A stretch of 8,650 nt of DNA from Alphaproteobacteria bacterium (lineage in GTDB: Bacteria > Pseudomonadota > Alphaproteobacteria > CACIAM-22H2): NCBI GenBank assembly GCA_016869915.1, contig VGDA01000126.1, forward strand, positions 1-8,650, given 5' to 3'. The translations under genes and the position numbers were made by a program. The notes under the pieces were generated by a model, which had not been told where the DNA came from, did not search any database, and saw only the letters and a program-made list of their open reading frames with translations. Position 1 is the first letter of the stretch; every line of letters starts with the position of its first letter. Of the stretch, positions 1 through 8,270 are shown in pieces.

Positions 1-1459
1 CCTGCTCCGCCCGACCGCGATGCTCTACCGCAACCTCGCCTCGATGGACGTCGAGGAGTCGATCCGCGGCCAGCCGATGGACGGCGTGATCCTGCTCACG
101 GGCTGCGACAAGACCACGCCCGCGCTCGTGATGGGCGCGGCGAGCTGCGACCTGCCGACGCTCGTCGTGTCCGGCGGGCCGATGCTCAACGGCCGCTTCC
201 GCGGCGAGCTGGTCGGCTCCGGCACGCATACCTGGATCTTCACCGAGCGGCTGAAGACCGGCGAGATGACGATGGACGACCTGGCGCAGGCCGAGGCCGC
301 GATGTCGCGCTCCTCGGGCCACTGCATGACCATGGGCACGGCCTCGACGATGGCCTCGATGGTCGAGGCGCTTGGCATCGCGCTGCCGACCAACGCGGCG
401 ATCCCGGGCGTCGACGCGCGGCGCTACGCGCTCGCGCACATGGCTGGCAGGCGCATCGTCGAGATGGTCAAGGAGGACCTGCGCATCTCGAAGGTCCTCA
501 CGAAGCAGGCCTTCGAGAACGCGATCATGGTCAATGGCGCGATCGGCGGCTCGACCAACGCGGTCGTCCACCTGCTCGCGATGGCGGGCCGCGCGGGCGT
601 CGACCTGACGCTCGACGACTGGGACCGCCTGGGCCGCGACATGCCCTGCCTCGTGAACCTCATGCCCTCGGGCAAGTACCTGATGGAGGAGTTCTACTAC
701 GCGGGCGGCATCCCGGCGGTGATCTCCGAGATCAGGCACAAGCTGCACCTCGACGCGCTCACGGTGACGGGCAAGTCGATCGGCGAGAACAACAAGGACG
801 CCAAGAACTTCAGCACCGACGTGATCTTCCCGTTCTCGGCGCCGTTCAAGCCGGAGGGCGGCATCGCGGTGCTGCGCGGCAACCTCGCGCCGGGCGGCGC
901 GGTCCTGAAGCCCTCGGCGGCGGACCCGAAGCTGATGAAGCATCGCGGCCGCGCCGTGGTCTTCGAGTCGATCGAGGACTACGACGCGCGCATCGACGAC
1001 CCGAACCTCGACGTCGACGAGACCTGCATCATGGTGCTCAAGGGCTGCGGCCCGAAGGGATACCCTGGCTTCGCCGAGGTCGGGAACTTCGCCCTGCCGG
1101 CGAAGATCCTGAAGAAGGGCGTGAAGGACATGATCCGCATCTCGGACGCGCGCATGTCGGGCACTGCCTATGGCACGACCATCCTCCACACCGCGCCCGA
1201 GGCCGCCGCGGGCGGCCCGATCGCGCTGGTGCGCAACGGCGACATGATCGAGGTCGACGTGCCGAACCGGCGCCTGCACCTCGAGGTGAGCGACGCCGAG
1301 CTCGCGCGTCGCAAGGCCGAGTGGACGCCGCCGGCGCCGCACAGCGACCGCGGCTACTACAAGCTCTACACCGACCACGTCCTGCAGGCGGACAAGGGCG
1401 CCGACCTCGACTTCCTGGTCGGCAAGTCCGGCGCGCACGTCACGCGCGAGAGCCACTGA
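1..1459 (+). CDS. IlvD/EDD-family sugar-acid dehydratase (arabonate/galactonate type), 5' truncated
   Basis: This is an iron-sulfur dehydratase that most likely removes water from an aldonic acid (L-arabonate, D-fuconate or D-galactonate type) to give a 2-keto-3-deoxy acid in the cytoplasm. The frame is open to the left edge: codons from base 2 read LLRPTA before the first visible Met at base 20, so that Met is internal and roughly 95-100 N-terminal residues, with the first cluster cysteine, are missing. Counting the Met at 20 as residue 1, TGCDKTTP carries cluster Cys29 and SGHCMTMGTAST carries Cys102. AIGGSTNA, LMPSGKYLMEEFYYAGG, LRGNLAPGGAVLKPSA and GCGPKGYPG follow, then SDARMSGTAYG with the likely catalytic Ser380. 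The C-terminal ADLDFLVGKSGA is also typical. As I recall the Rhizobium L-arabinonate dehydratase, the match extends through most of the chain, better than to biosynthetic IlvD. A kinase of the galactonate route two genes downstream favours a sugar acid over dihydroxy-acids. The exact substrate cannot be read from sequence. Confidence 0.9.
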   Translation, partial: LLRPTAMLYRNLASMDVEESIRGQPMDGVILLTGCDKTTPALVMGAASCDLPTLVVSGGPMLNGRFRGELVGSGTHTWIFTERLKTGEMTMDDLAQAEAAMSRSSGHCMTMGTASTMASMVEALGIALPTNAAIPGVDARRYALAHMAGRRIVEMVKEDLRISKVLTKQAFENAIMVNGAIGGSTNAVVHLLAMAGRAGVDLTLDDWDRLGRDMPCLVNLMPSGKYLMEEFYYAGGIPAVISEIRHKLHLDALTVTGKSIGENNKDAKNFSTDVIFPFSAPFKPEGGIAVLRGNLAPGGAVLKPSAADPKLMKHRGRAVVFESIEDYDARIDDPNLDVDETCIMVLKGCGPKGYPGFAEVGNFALPAKILKKGVKDMIRISDARMSGTAYGTTILHTAPEAAAGGPIALVRNGDMIEVDVPNRRLHLEVSDAELARRKAEWTPPAPHSDRGYYKLYTDHVLQADKGADLDFLVGKSGAHVTRESH

Positions 1460-1483
1460 GCCGGGGGCGCGGCCCGTTTCTTC

Positions 1484-1490
1484 GAGAGGA
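1484..1490 (+). promoter_or_regulatory. Ribosome binding site of the aminotransferase gene
   Basis: GAGAGGA lies 7 bases before the ATG at 1498. It fixes that start over the much longer open frame, which continues upstream inside the dehydratase gene. The ATG at 1490 is in another frame. The 38-base gap between the two genes shows no convincing promoter. Confidence 0.6.
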
Positions 1491-1497
1491 TGTCGGG

Positions 1498-2664
1498 ATG
1501 ACCAACGGAGCGGCGCCGTTGCGCAAGGAGATCGAGGAACTCGCGGTCTCCCAGATCGCGCAGGTCTTCTACGCCGGGCGCGACCATCCGCGCCTGCTGC
1601 CCTTCTGGTTCGGCGAGGGCGACACGCCTACGCCGGACTTCGTGAAGCAGGCCGCGATCCGTGCGATCGGAGAGGACAAGGTCTTCTACGTCGACGACCG
1701 TGGCATCCCGCCTCTGCGCGAGGCGATCTCGCGCTACGCGATGCGCCTGCATGGCCGCGACATCGCGGTCGACCGCGTGCAGGTGACCGCGTCCGGCATG
1801 TCGGCGGTGATGATGACGATGCAGGCCATCTCCGGGCCAGGCGACAACGTCGTCTACCTTTCTCCCGTCTGGCCGAACATCGTCGAGGCGGTGCGCATCT
1901 GCGGCGCCACGCCCCGCCCGGTCTCCCTCGACGCCACGCCCGATGGCGGCTGGCGCCTCGACCTGCAGAAGCTCTTCGCGTCCTGCGACGCGCGCACCCG
2001 CGGCATCTTCGTCGCCTCGCCGGGCAACCCGACGGGCTGGATGATGGACGCCGCGGAGATCGCCGAGCTCCTCGCCTTCTGCCGCCGTCGCCGGATCTGG
2101 CTGGTGGTGGACGCGGTCTACGAGCGCCTGACCTACGGCACGGCGCGCGCGCCGTCGCCTCTCGACGTGGCGGAGCCCGAGGACCCGGTCATCTCGCTCA
2201 ACTCCTTCTCGAAGGCCTGGGCGATGACGGGCTGGCGGCTCGGCTGGGTGATCGCGCCGGCCTGGGTCAACCTGCACCTGCGCAAGCTCAACCAGTACAA
2301 CACCTCCGGCGCCGCGACCTTCGTGCAATGGGCGGGCATCGCGGCCCTCGAGCAGGGCGAGCCCTTCATCGAGGAGCTCCGCGGCCGCCTGCAGCGCGCG
2401 CGCGACCTCGTGATCCAGGGGCTCTCGCGCTTCCCGCGCGTGCATGTCGCCGCGCCGCCGGGCGCCTTCTACGCCTTCTTCCGCGTCGATGGCCTTGGCG
2501 ACGGGCTGGCCTTCGCCAAGGAGATGGTGGCGAGGACCGGGGTCGGCCTGGCGCCGGGGACGGCCTTCGGCGCCGAGGGCGAGGGCTACCTGCGCTTCTG
2601 CTACGCGTCGAGCGAGCAGCGCCTGTCGGACGCGCTCGCGCGCATGGAGCCGATGCTCAGGTGA
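1498..2664 (+). CDS. PLP-dependent aminotransferase, class I/II (fold type I)
   Basis: This 388-residue cytoplasmic aminotransferase belongs to the aspartate aminotransferase superfamily; it should move an amino group between an amino acid and a 2-keto acid. Visible landmarks are YVDDRGIPPLREAI (64-77), the cofactor phosphate/ring region TASGMSAVMM (97-106), SPGNPTG (174-180) with the cofactor-contacting Asn, D205 and Y208 in VVDAVYE, and SFSKAWAMTGWRLGW (236-250) with Lys239 as the Schiff-base lysine. PPGAFYAFF follows at 320-328 and Arg366 in LRFCYA is the expected substrate carboxylate binder. Length and motifs are complete, so the enzyme should be active. The start at 1498 has a good ribosome binding site; codons upstream belong to the dehydratase in another frame. 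Its stop overlaps the GTG start of the kinase, so the two are probably translated together. The substrate is unknown. An aminotransferase is not part of the standard galactonate or arabonate routes, so its role here is open. Confidence 0.93.
   Translation: MTNGAAPLRKEIEELAVSQIAQVFYAGRDHPRLLPFWFGEGDTPTPDFVKQAAIRAIGEDKVFYVDDRGIPPLREAISRYAMRLHGRDIAVDRVQVTASGMSAVMMTMQAISGPGDNVVYLSPVWPNIVEAVRICGATPRPVSLDATPDGGWRLDLQKLFASCDARTRGIFVASPGNPTGWMMDAAEIAELLAFCRRRRIWLVVDAVYERLTYGTARAPSPLDVAEPEDPVISLNSFSKAWAMTGWRLGWVIAPAWVNLHLRKLNQYNTSGAATFVQWAGIAALEQGEPFIEELRGRLQRARDLVIQGLSRFPRVHVAAPPGAFYAFFRVDGLGDGLAFAKEMVARTGVGLAPGTAFGAEGEGYLRFCYASSEQRLSDALARMEPMLR
2661..2664 (+). other. GTGA stop/start overlap coupling aminotransferase and kinase
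   Basis: The GTG start of the kinase overlaps the TGA stop of the aminotransferase. A weak GGAG at 2646-2649 precedes it by 11 bases. This suggests translation by re-initiation of ribosomes finishing the upstream gene. Confidence 0.7.
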
Positions 2665-3572
2665 CCACGCTCGTCGGCATCGACTGGGGGACGACCAACG
2701 CGCGCGCGCTGCGCTTCGACGCCGCCGGCGCGGTGGTCGAGATGCGCGAGATGCCGCTCGGCATATTGCGCGTCGCCAATGGCGACTTCGCGGGCGCCTT
2801 CGCCGAGCTCGCGGGGGACTGGCGCGCCGCGGCACCGGGCGCCCCCGTCCTGCTCTGCGGCATGATCGGCAGCCGCCAGGGCTGGCGCGAGGCGAGCTAC
2901 GCGCCGCTTCCGGCGGATGGCGCGGCGCTCGCGGCGCGGCTGCTGCCGGTGCCGGAGATCGGCGGCTGGATCGTGCCGGGCGTCAGCGGCGAGAGCCTCG
3001 CCGGCGCGCCCGACGTGATCCGCGGCGAGGAGACCCAGGCGCTGGGTGCGCTCGCCCTCGCGGGCGCGTCCGAGGCCTGCCTGTGCATGCCCGGCTCGCA
3101 CTCGAAATGGGTGGAGATGCGCGAGGGCCGGCTTTCCCGCTTCGCGACCTTCATGACCGGCGAGGCCTTCGCCGCGCTGCGCGAGCACACGATCCTCGCG
3201 CGGATGATCGAGGGCGGCGTGCACGTGCCGGACGCCTTCGCCGCCGGGCTCGCGCGCGCGCGCCTGCCCGGCGGGCTGCTGCACCATCTCTTCACCGTGC
3301 GCACCGACGGGCTCTTCGCGCGGCTGCGGCCGGAGGCTGCGGGCTCCTTCCTCTCCGGCCTGCTCCTCGGCCACGAGACGATCGCCGCCTGCGAGGCCTT
3401 CCCCGCGCGCGAGGTCGTGGTCGTGGGCAGCGAGGCGCTCGCCGCGCCCTATCGCGCCGCGATCGAGGCCGCCGGCCGCGCGACGCGGCTCGTGCCGGGC
3501 GAGCGCGCCGTCGCCGCGGGGCTCTGGAGCCTTGCGCGCGCCGCCGGCCTCGTCGGCGGGGCGGGGCGATGA
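2661..3572 (+). CDS. dgoK: 2-dehydro-3-deoxygalactonokinase (DgoK family)
   Basis: The protein is a 303-residue sugar-acid kinase of the ASKHA fold, close in length to E. coli DgoK (about 290). The family phosphorylates 2-keto-3-deoxy-D-galactonate with ATP to the 6-phosphate, which an aldolase then splits to pyruvate and glyceraldehyde 3-phosphate. Family features in order are the N-terminal phosphate-binding loop GIDWGTTNARAL (6-17), LLCGMIGSRQGW (64-75), PGVSGESLAGAPDVIRGEETQ (106-126), MPGSHSKWV (143-151), FMTGEAFAALREHTIL (164-179), a glycine-rich FLSGLLLGHE (230-239) and VVVGSEAL (253-260). The GTG start at 2661 is chosen because the first in-frame ATG would delete the essential IDWGTT loop. 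Upstream is the aminotransferase, downstream the dehydrogenase, each with a 4-base overlap. No partner aldolase (dgoA) is visible in the window. A related 2-keto-3-deoxy acid as substrate is possible, since family members vary. Confidence 0.9.
   Translation: MTTLVGIDWGTTNARALRFDAAGAVVEMREMPLGILRVANGDFAGAFAELAGDWRAAAPGAPVLLCGMIGSRQGWREASYAPLPADGAALAARLLPVPEIGGWIVPGVSGESLAGAPDVIRGEETQALGALALAGASEACLCMPGSHSKWVEMREGRLSRFATFMTGEAFAALREHTILARMIEGGVHVPDAFAAGLARARLPGGLLHHLFTVRTDGLFARLRPEAAGSFLSGLLLGHETIAACEAFPAREVVVVGSEALAAPYRAAIEAAGRATRLVPGERAVAAGLWSLARAAGLVGGAGR
3569..3572 (+). other. ATGA start/stop overlap coupling kinase and dehydrogenase
   Basis: The ATG start of the dehydrogenase overlaps the TGA stop of the kinase. 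Only a G-rich stretch precedes it, with no clear Shine-Dalgarno core, which fits translational coupling. Confidence 0.75.
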
Positions 3573-4606
3573 CGTTCCGCGTCCTCGTCGTCGACGCGGC
3601 CCATGCGATGGACGTCGCGATCGAGCGCGAGGTCCTGGGCCCCGAGTTCCGCGTCGACGTCGTCGCGACGCAGGATCCCGCCGAGGTCGACGACGCGACC
3701 TGGGCCTCGGCCGACGCCGTCCTGTCCTGGCTGATGCCGATCCGCGCGCGCGAGGTCGCGAAGCTGCGCCGCTGCCGGGTGGTCGTGAAGTACGGCGTCG
3801 GCGTCGACATCATCGACCTCGAGGCCGCGGGCCGCGCCGGCATCGCCGCGTGCAACGTGCCGGACTACGGCACCGGCGAGGTCGCCGACCACGCGATCGC
3901 GATGATGCTGTCGCTGCGCCGCGGGCTGCCGAGCTTCCAGGACATCCTCTCCGCCGACCCGGTCGCTGGCTGGCGCTGGTCGGCGGGGCCGCTTATGAAG
4001 CGTCTCGCCACCGACCGGCTGGGCATCGTCGGGCTCGGCCGCATCGGCAGCGCGGTGGCGCGCCGCGCGCTCGCCTTCGGGATGGACGTCGCCTGGCACG
4101 ATCCGCACGTTGACGCGTCCTGTCCGCTCCCGGGCCGCCGCGTGCATGACCTCGGCGATCTGCTCGAGACGAGCGACATCGTCTCGCTGCACTGCCCGCT
4201 GACCGACGAGACCCGCGGGCTGTTCGGGCGCGAGGCGCTGGCGCGGATCAAGCCCGGCGCGATCCTCGTCAACACCGCGCGTGGCGCGGTCGCCGACCTC
4301 GACGCCGTCCACGAGGCGCTGAGGGCGGGCCGGCTGGGCGGCGCGGCGATCGACGTCTTCCCGCAGGAGCCGCCCGACCCGTCCTCGCCGCTGGTCGAGG
4401 CGTTCCGCATGCAGCCGAGCTGGGCCGCGGGCCGGATCATCCTTTCCCCGCATGCGGCCTTCTACTCCCCGCAGTCCTGGCGCGAGATGCGCGAGAAGGC
4501 CGCCGCGACGGCGCGCGACCTCCTGACGAAGGGCTGGCTGCGCAACTGCGTGAACCAGGCGCAGCTCGAGGCCAGCGGCTTGCGGCCCCCGGCGAAACCG
4601 GATTAA
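3569..4606 (+). CDS. D-isomer-specific 2-hydroxyacid dehydrogenase, CtBP-like
   Basis: This 345-residue NAD(P)-dependent dehydrogenase should interconvert a D-2-hydroxyacid and its 2-keto acid. Its N-terminal substrate-domain part holds VVKYGVGVDIIDL (72-84), then NVPDYGTGEVADHAIAMML (96-114). The Rossmann domain follows with GLGRIG (155-160). Catalytic residues are all present: Arg238 in NTARGAV, Glu267 in FPQEPP and His295 in SPHAAFYSPQS. The combination GVGVD, PDYGTGEVADHA and PHAAFYS resembles the CtBP-like branch, named after the animal C-terminal binding protein, more than GyaR, PdxB or SerA. There is no C-terminal ACT domain, so it is unlikely to be a regulated phosphoglycerate dehydrogenase. 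It closes the tightly overlapped catabolic set; 59 bases with a hairpin separate it from the ABC transporter genes. In this setting it could oxidise an incoming hydroxyacid or reduce a keto acid made by the dehydratase or aminotransferase. That role is inference. Confidence 0.92.
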   Translation: MTFRVLVVDAAHAMDVAIEREVLGPEFRVDVVATQDPAEVDDATWASADAVLSWLMPIRAREVAKLRRCRVVVKYGVGVDIIDLEAAGRAGIAACNVPDYGTGEVADHAIAMMLSLRRGLPSFQDILSADPVAGWRWSAGPLMKRLATDRLGIVGLGRIGSAVARRALAFGMDVAWHDPHVDASCPLPGRRVHDLGDLLETSDIVSLHCPLTDETRGLFGREALARIKPGAILVNTARGAVADLDAVHEALRAGRLGGAAIDVFPQEPPDPSSPLVEAFRMQPSWAAGRIILSPHAAFYSPQSWREMREKAAATARDLLTKGWLRNCVNQAQLEASGLRPPAKPD

Positions 4607-4665
4607 CTCCGACTGCAAGCAAGGCGACGCGCCAAGGCGTCGCCGGTGAATGGAATGGGGAACGC
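4607..4665 (+). promoter_or_regulatory. Gap with hairpin between catabolic and transport blocks
   Basis: This is the widest gap in the window. It contains a perfect inverted repeat, GGCGACGC at 4623-4630 and GCGTCGCC at 4637-4644, with a 6-base loop GCCAAG. No T tract follows, so it is a poor intrinsic terminator. It may mark an mRNA processing or attenuation point, or an operator. GGGGA at 4657-4661 is the likely ribosome binding site for the next gene, only 4 bases from its ATG. I see no convincing -35/-10 pair. Confidence 0.5.
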
Positions 4666-5736
<1,071 letters not shown>

Positions 5737-5758
5737 CGCGCGACAACCGAAGGCAGGC

Positions 5759-5763
5759 GAGGA
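5759..5763 (+). promoter_or_regulatory. Ribosome binding site of ATPase 2
   Basis: GAGGA sits 6 bases before the ATG at 5770 in the 33-base gap between the two ATPase genes. It supports this start and independent translation initiation of the second ATPase. Confidence 0.6.
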
Positions 5764-5769
5764 AACGGA

Positions 5770-6822
<1,053 letters not shown>

Positions 6823-6854
6823 ACCCCCCGGCGCCGGCACCACGCAACACGTCC

Positions 6855-6874
6855 AAAAAGGAAAGGGAGAGAGA
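6855..6874 (+). promoter_or_regulatory. Purine-rich ribosome binding region of the binding protein
   Basis: An unbroken run of 20 purines precedes the ATG at 6876. It includes AGGGAG at 6864-6869, 6 bases from the start. It is the strongest initiation region in the window, which fits the high level at which binding proteins are usually made relative to their membrane partners. Confidence 0.65.
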
Positions 6875-6875
6875 C

Positions 6876-8219
6876 ATGGCGAACATAATCACCCGTCGCA
6901 ACATCCTCGCCGCCGGCGCCAGCGCCGCGGCCGTCTACGGCGCCCTCGGGAACGAGGCGCTGGCACAGATCAACACGCGCGGCGCCGACGCGACCGCGCC
7001 GTCGCTGCCGCTCGAGAACGGCGCCACGCTGCGCGTCCTGCGCCCCGTGCGCTTCGTGCAGCCCGACGAGGACATCTTCCGCGCCAACGCGGCGCGCTTC
7101 ACCGAGCGCACCGGCGTCCAGGTCCGCGTCGACTTCGTCGGCTGGGAAGACATCACCCAGCAGACCGCGGTGACGGCGAACACCGGTGCCGGCCCCGACA
7201 TCATCATCGGGTTCAACGAGGCGCCCCATCTCTACGCCGACAAGGTCATCGAAGTGACCGACGTCGCCGAGTATCTCGGCAGGAAATACGGCGGCTGGCA
7301 GGCGGTCGCGCAGAAATACGGCAAGCGGCACAATTCGAACAACTGGATCGGCCTGCCCTTCGGCGGCTCCGGCGGCCCGCTGGTCTGGCGCAAGTCGGCG
7401 GTCAACGAGGTCGGTTTCCAGACCCCGCCCAACGACCATGTCGGCTTCCTCGATCTGTGCAAGAAGCTGCGCCGCGCCAACAAGCCGTCGGGCTTCGCGC
7501 TCGGCAACGCGGTCGGCGACGGCAACGGCTTCGCCAACTGGCTGATGTGGTCCCACGGCGCGTCGATCACCGACGAGGCCGGCGCGGTCTCCGTCAACAG
7601 CCCGGAGACCCTCGCGGCGCTCGAGTATCTGCGCGAGCTCTATCCGACCTTCGTCGACGGCGGGACGGTCGCCTGGGGCGACATCAGCAACAACCAGGCC
7701 TATGCGGCGAGCACCTGCTGGCTGACGTCGAACGGCGTGTCGCTCTATTTCGCGCTGCGCAACGACCCGGCCACGCGTCCGGTCGCCGACGACACCGAGC
7801 ATTCGGAAATGCCGCACGGCAAGGCCCCCGGCTGGCCGAGCGCGCCGCTGACCATCAACGCGATGGTCTTCCGGCACAGCCGCTTCCAGAACGCGGCCAA
7901 GGCGTTCCTGATGTTCATGCTCGAGGCGGAGCAGTTCGAGCCCTGGCTCAACGCCAATCTCGGCTACTGGGCGCATCCGCTCGCCGCCTATCGCGCGGCC
8001 GCGGTGTGGTCCGGCGATCCCAAGGTCGCGATCTTCCGCGACAGCATGGCCGCGCCGTTCTGGAACGGCTACAAGGGCCCACTGTCGGCGGCTTCGGGGC
8101 AGGCGAACAGCGAGTACGTGCTGGTGCAGATGTTCGCTTCGGTCGCCTCCGGCCAGGCGACGCCGCAGCAGGCGATGCAGGAAGCGGATCGCCGCGCGCG
8201 CCGCATCTTCCGGCGCTGA
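6876..8219 (+). CDS. ABC transporter substrate-binding protein, family 1, Tat-type signal peptide
   Basis: The 447-residue periplasmic protein captures the substrate and delivers it to the permeases. The N-terminus has a twin-arginine signal: TRRNIL with Arg7 and Arg8, an alanine-rich hydrophobic stretch to about residue 24, and EALA ending at 30, giving a likely cut before Gln31. There is no lipobox cysteine, so it should be soluble. The mature part has the SBP_bac_1 pattern: LRVLRPVRF, then FTERTGVQVRVDFVGWED, the hinge-region TGAGPDIIIGFNEAPHLYAD, GLPFGGSGGPLVWRKSAV, and later AALEYLRELYPTF. The C-terminal part NAAKAFLMFMLEAEQFEPWL is typical of sugar-binding proteins of this family. Tryptophans and other aromatics are frequent, as in carbohydrate sites. 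The start at 6876 is fixed by the ribosome site and by the signal peptide directly after it. Its ligand cannot be read from sequence; the linked catabolic genes suggest a sugar, sugar acid or derivative. Confidence 0.93.
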   Translation: MANIITRRNILAAGASAAAVYGALGNEALAQINTRGADATAPSLPLENGATLRVLRPVRFVQPDEDIFRANAARFTERTGVQVRVDFVGWEDITQQTAVTANTGAGPDIIIGFNEAPHLYADKVIEVTDVAEYLGRKYGGWQAVAQKYGKRHNSNNWIGLPFGGSGGPLVWRKSAVNEVGFQTPPNDHVGFLDLCKKLRRANKPSGFALGNAVGDGNGFANWLMWSHGASITDEAGAVSVNSPETLAALEYLRELYPTFVDGGTVAWGDISNNQAYAASTCWLTSNGVSLYFALRNDPATRPVADDTEHSEMPHGKAPGWPSAPLTINAMVFRHSRFQNAAKAFLMFMLEAEQFEPWLNANLGYWAHPLAAYRAAAVWSGDPKVAIFRDSMAAPFWNGYKGPLSAASGQANSEYVLVQMFASVASGQATPQQAMQEADRRARRIFRR

Positions 8220-8225
8220 CCCTCG

Positions 8226-8260
8226 GGAAGGGGCCGCGCCGCCAGGCGCGGCCCCGTTCC
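8226..8260 (+). promoter_or_regulatory. Large GC-rich intercistronic hairpin between binding protein and permease
   Basis: GGGGCCGCGCC (8230-8240) pairs perfectly with GGCGCGGCCCC (8245-8255) around a GCCA loop. GGAA (8226-8229) can pair with TTCC (8257-8260) past one bulged G, giving about 15 base pairs. There is no T tract after it. It fills most of the 51-base gap and ends 10 bases before the permease ATG. Known hairpins in this position, such as the one after malE, stabilise the upstream mRNA end and lower expression of the permease; the same role here is inference. Confidence 0.7.
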
Positions 8261-8270
8261 GGTCGAACCT

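Noticed and set aside
20..22. The first visible ATG as the true start of the dehydratase.
   Set aside because: The frame stays open upstream with family-like residues (RPTAMLYRN), and the first cluster-cysteine region required by the family would be missing.
1462..1482. CGGG...CCCG followed by TTTCTT after the dehydratase, as a possible terminator.
   Set aside because: The stem is only 4 bp with a 7-base loop and the T run is interrupted; the next gene starts 16 bases later with its own ribosome site, so a terminator here is unlikely.
1366..2835. A 489-codon open frame on the - strand across the aminotransferase.
   Set aside because: Composition is dominated by Arg, Ala and His with no motif; it is a GC-driven shadow of the aminotransferase and kinase genes.
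6828..6837. Palindrome CCGGCGCCGG after the second ATPase, as an operator or hairpin.
   Set aside because: A short all-GC self-complementary string is expected by chance in DNA this GC-rich, has no room for a loop without losing pairs, and has no second copy nearby.
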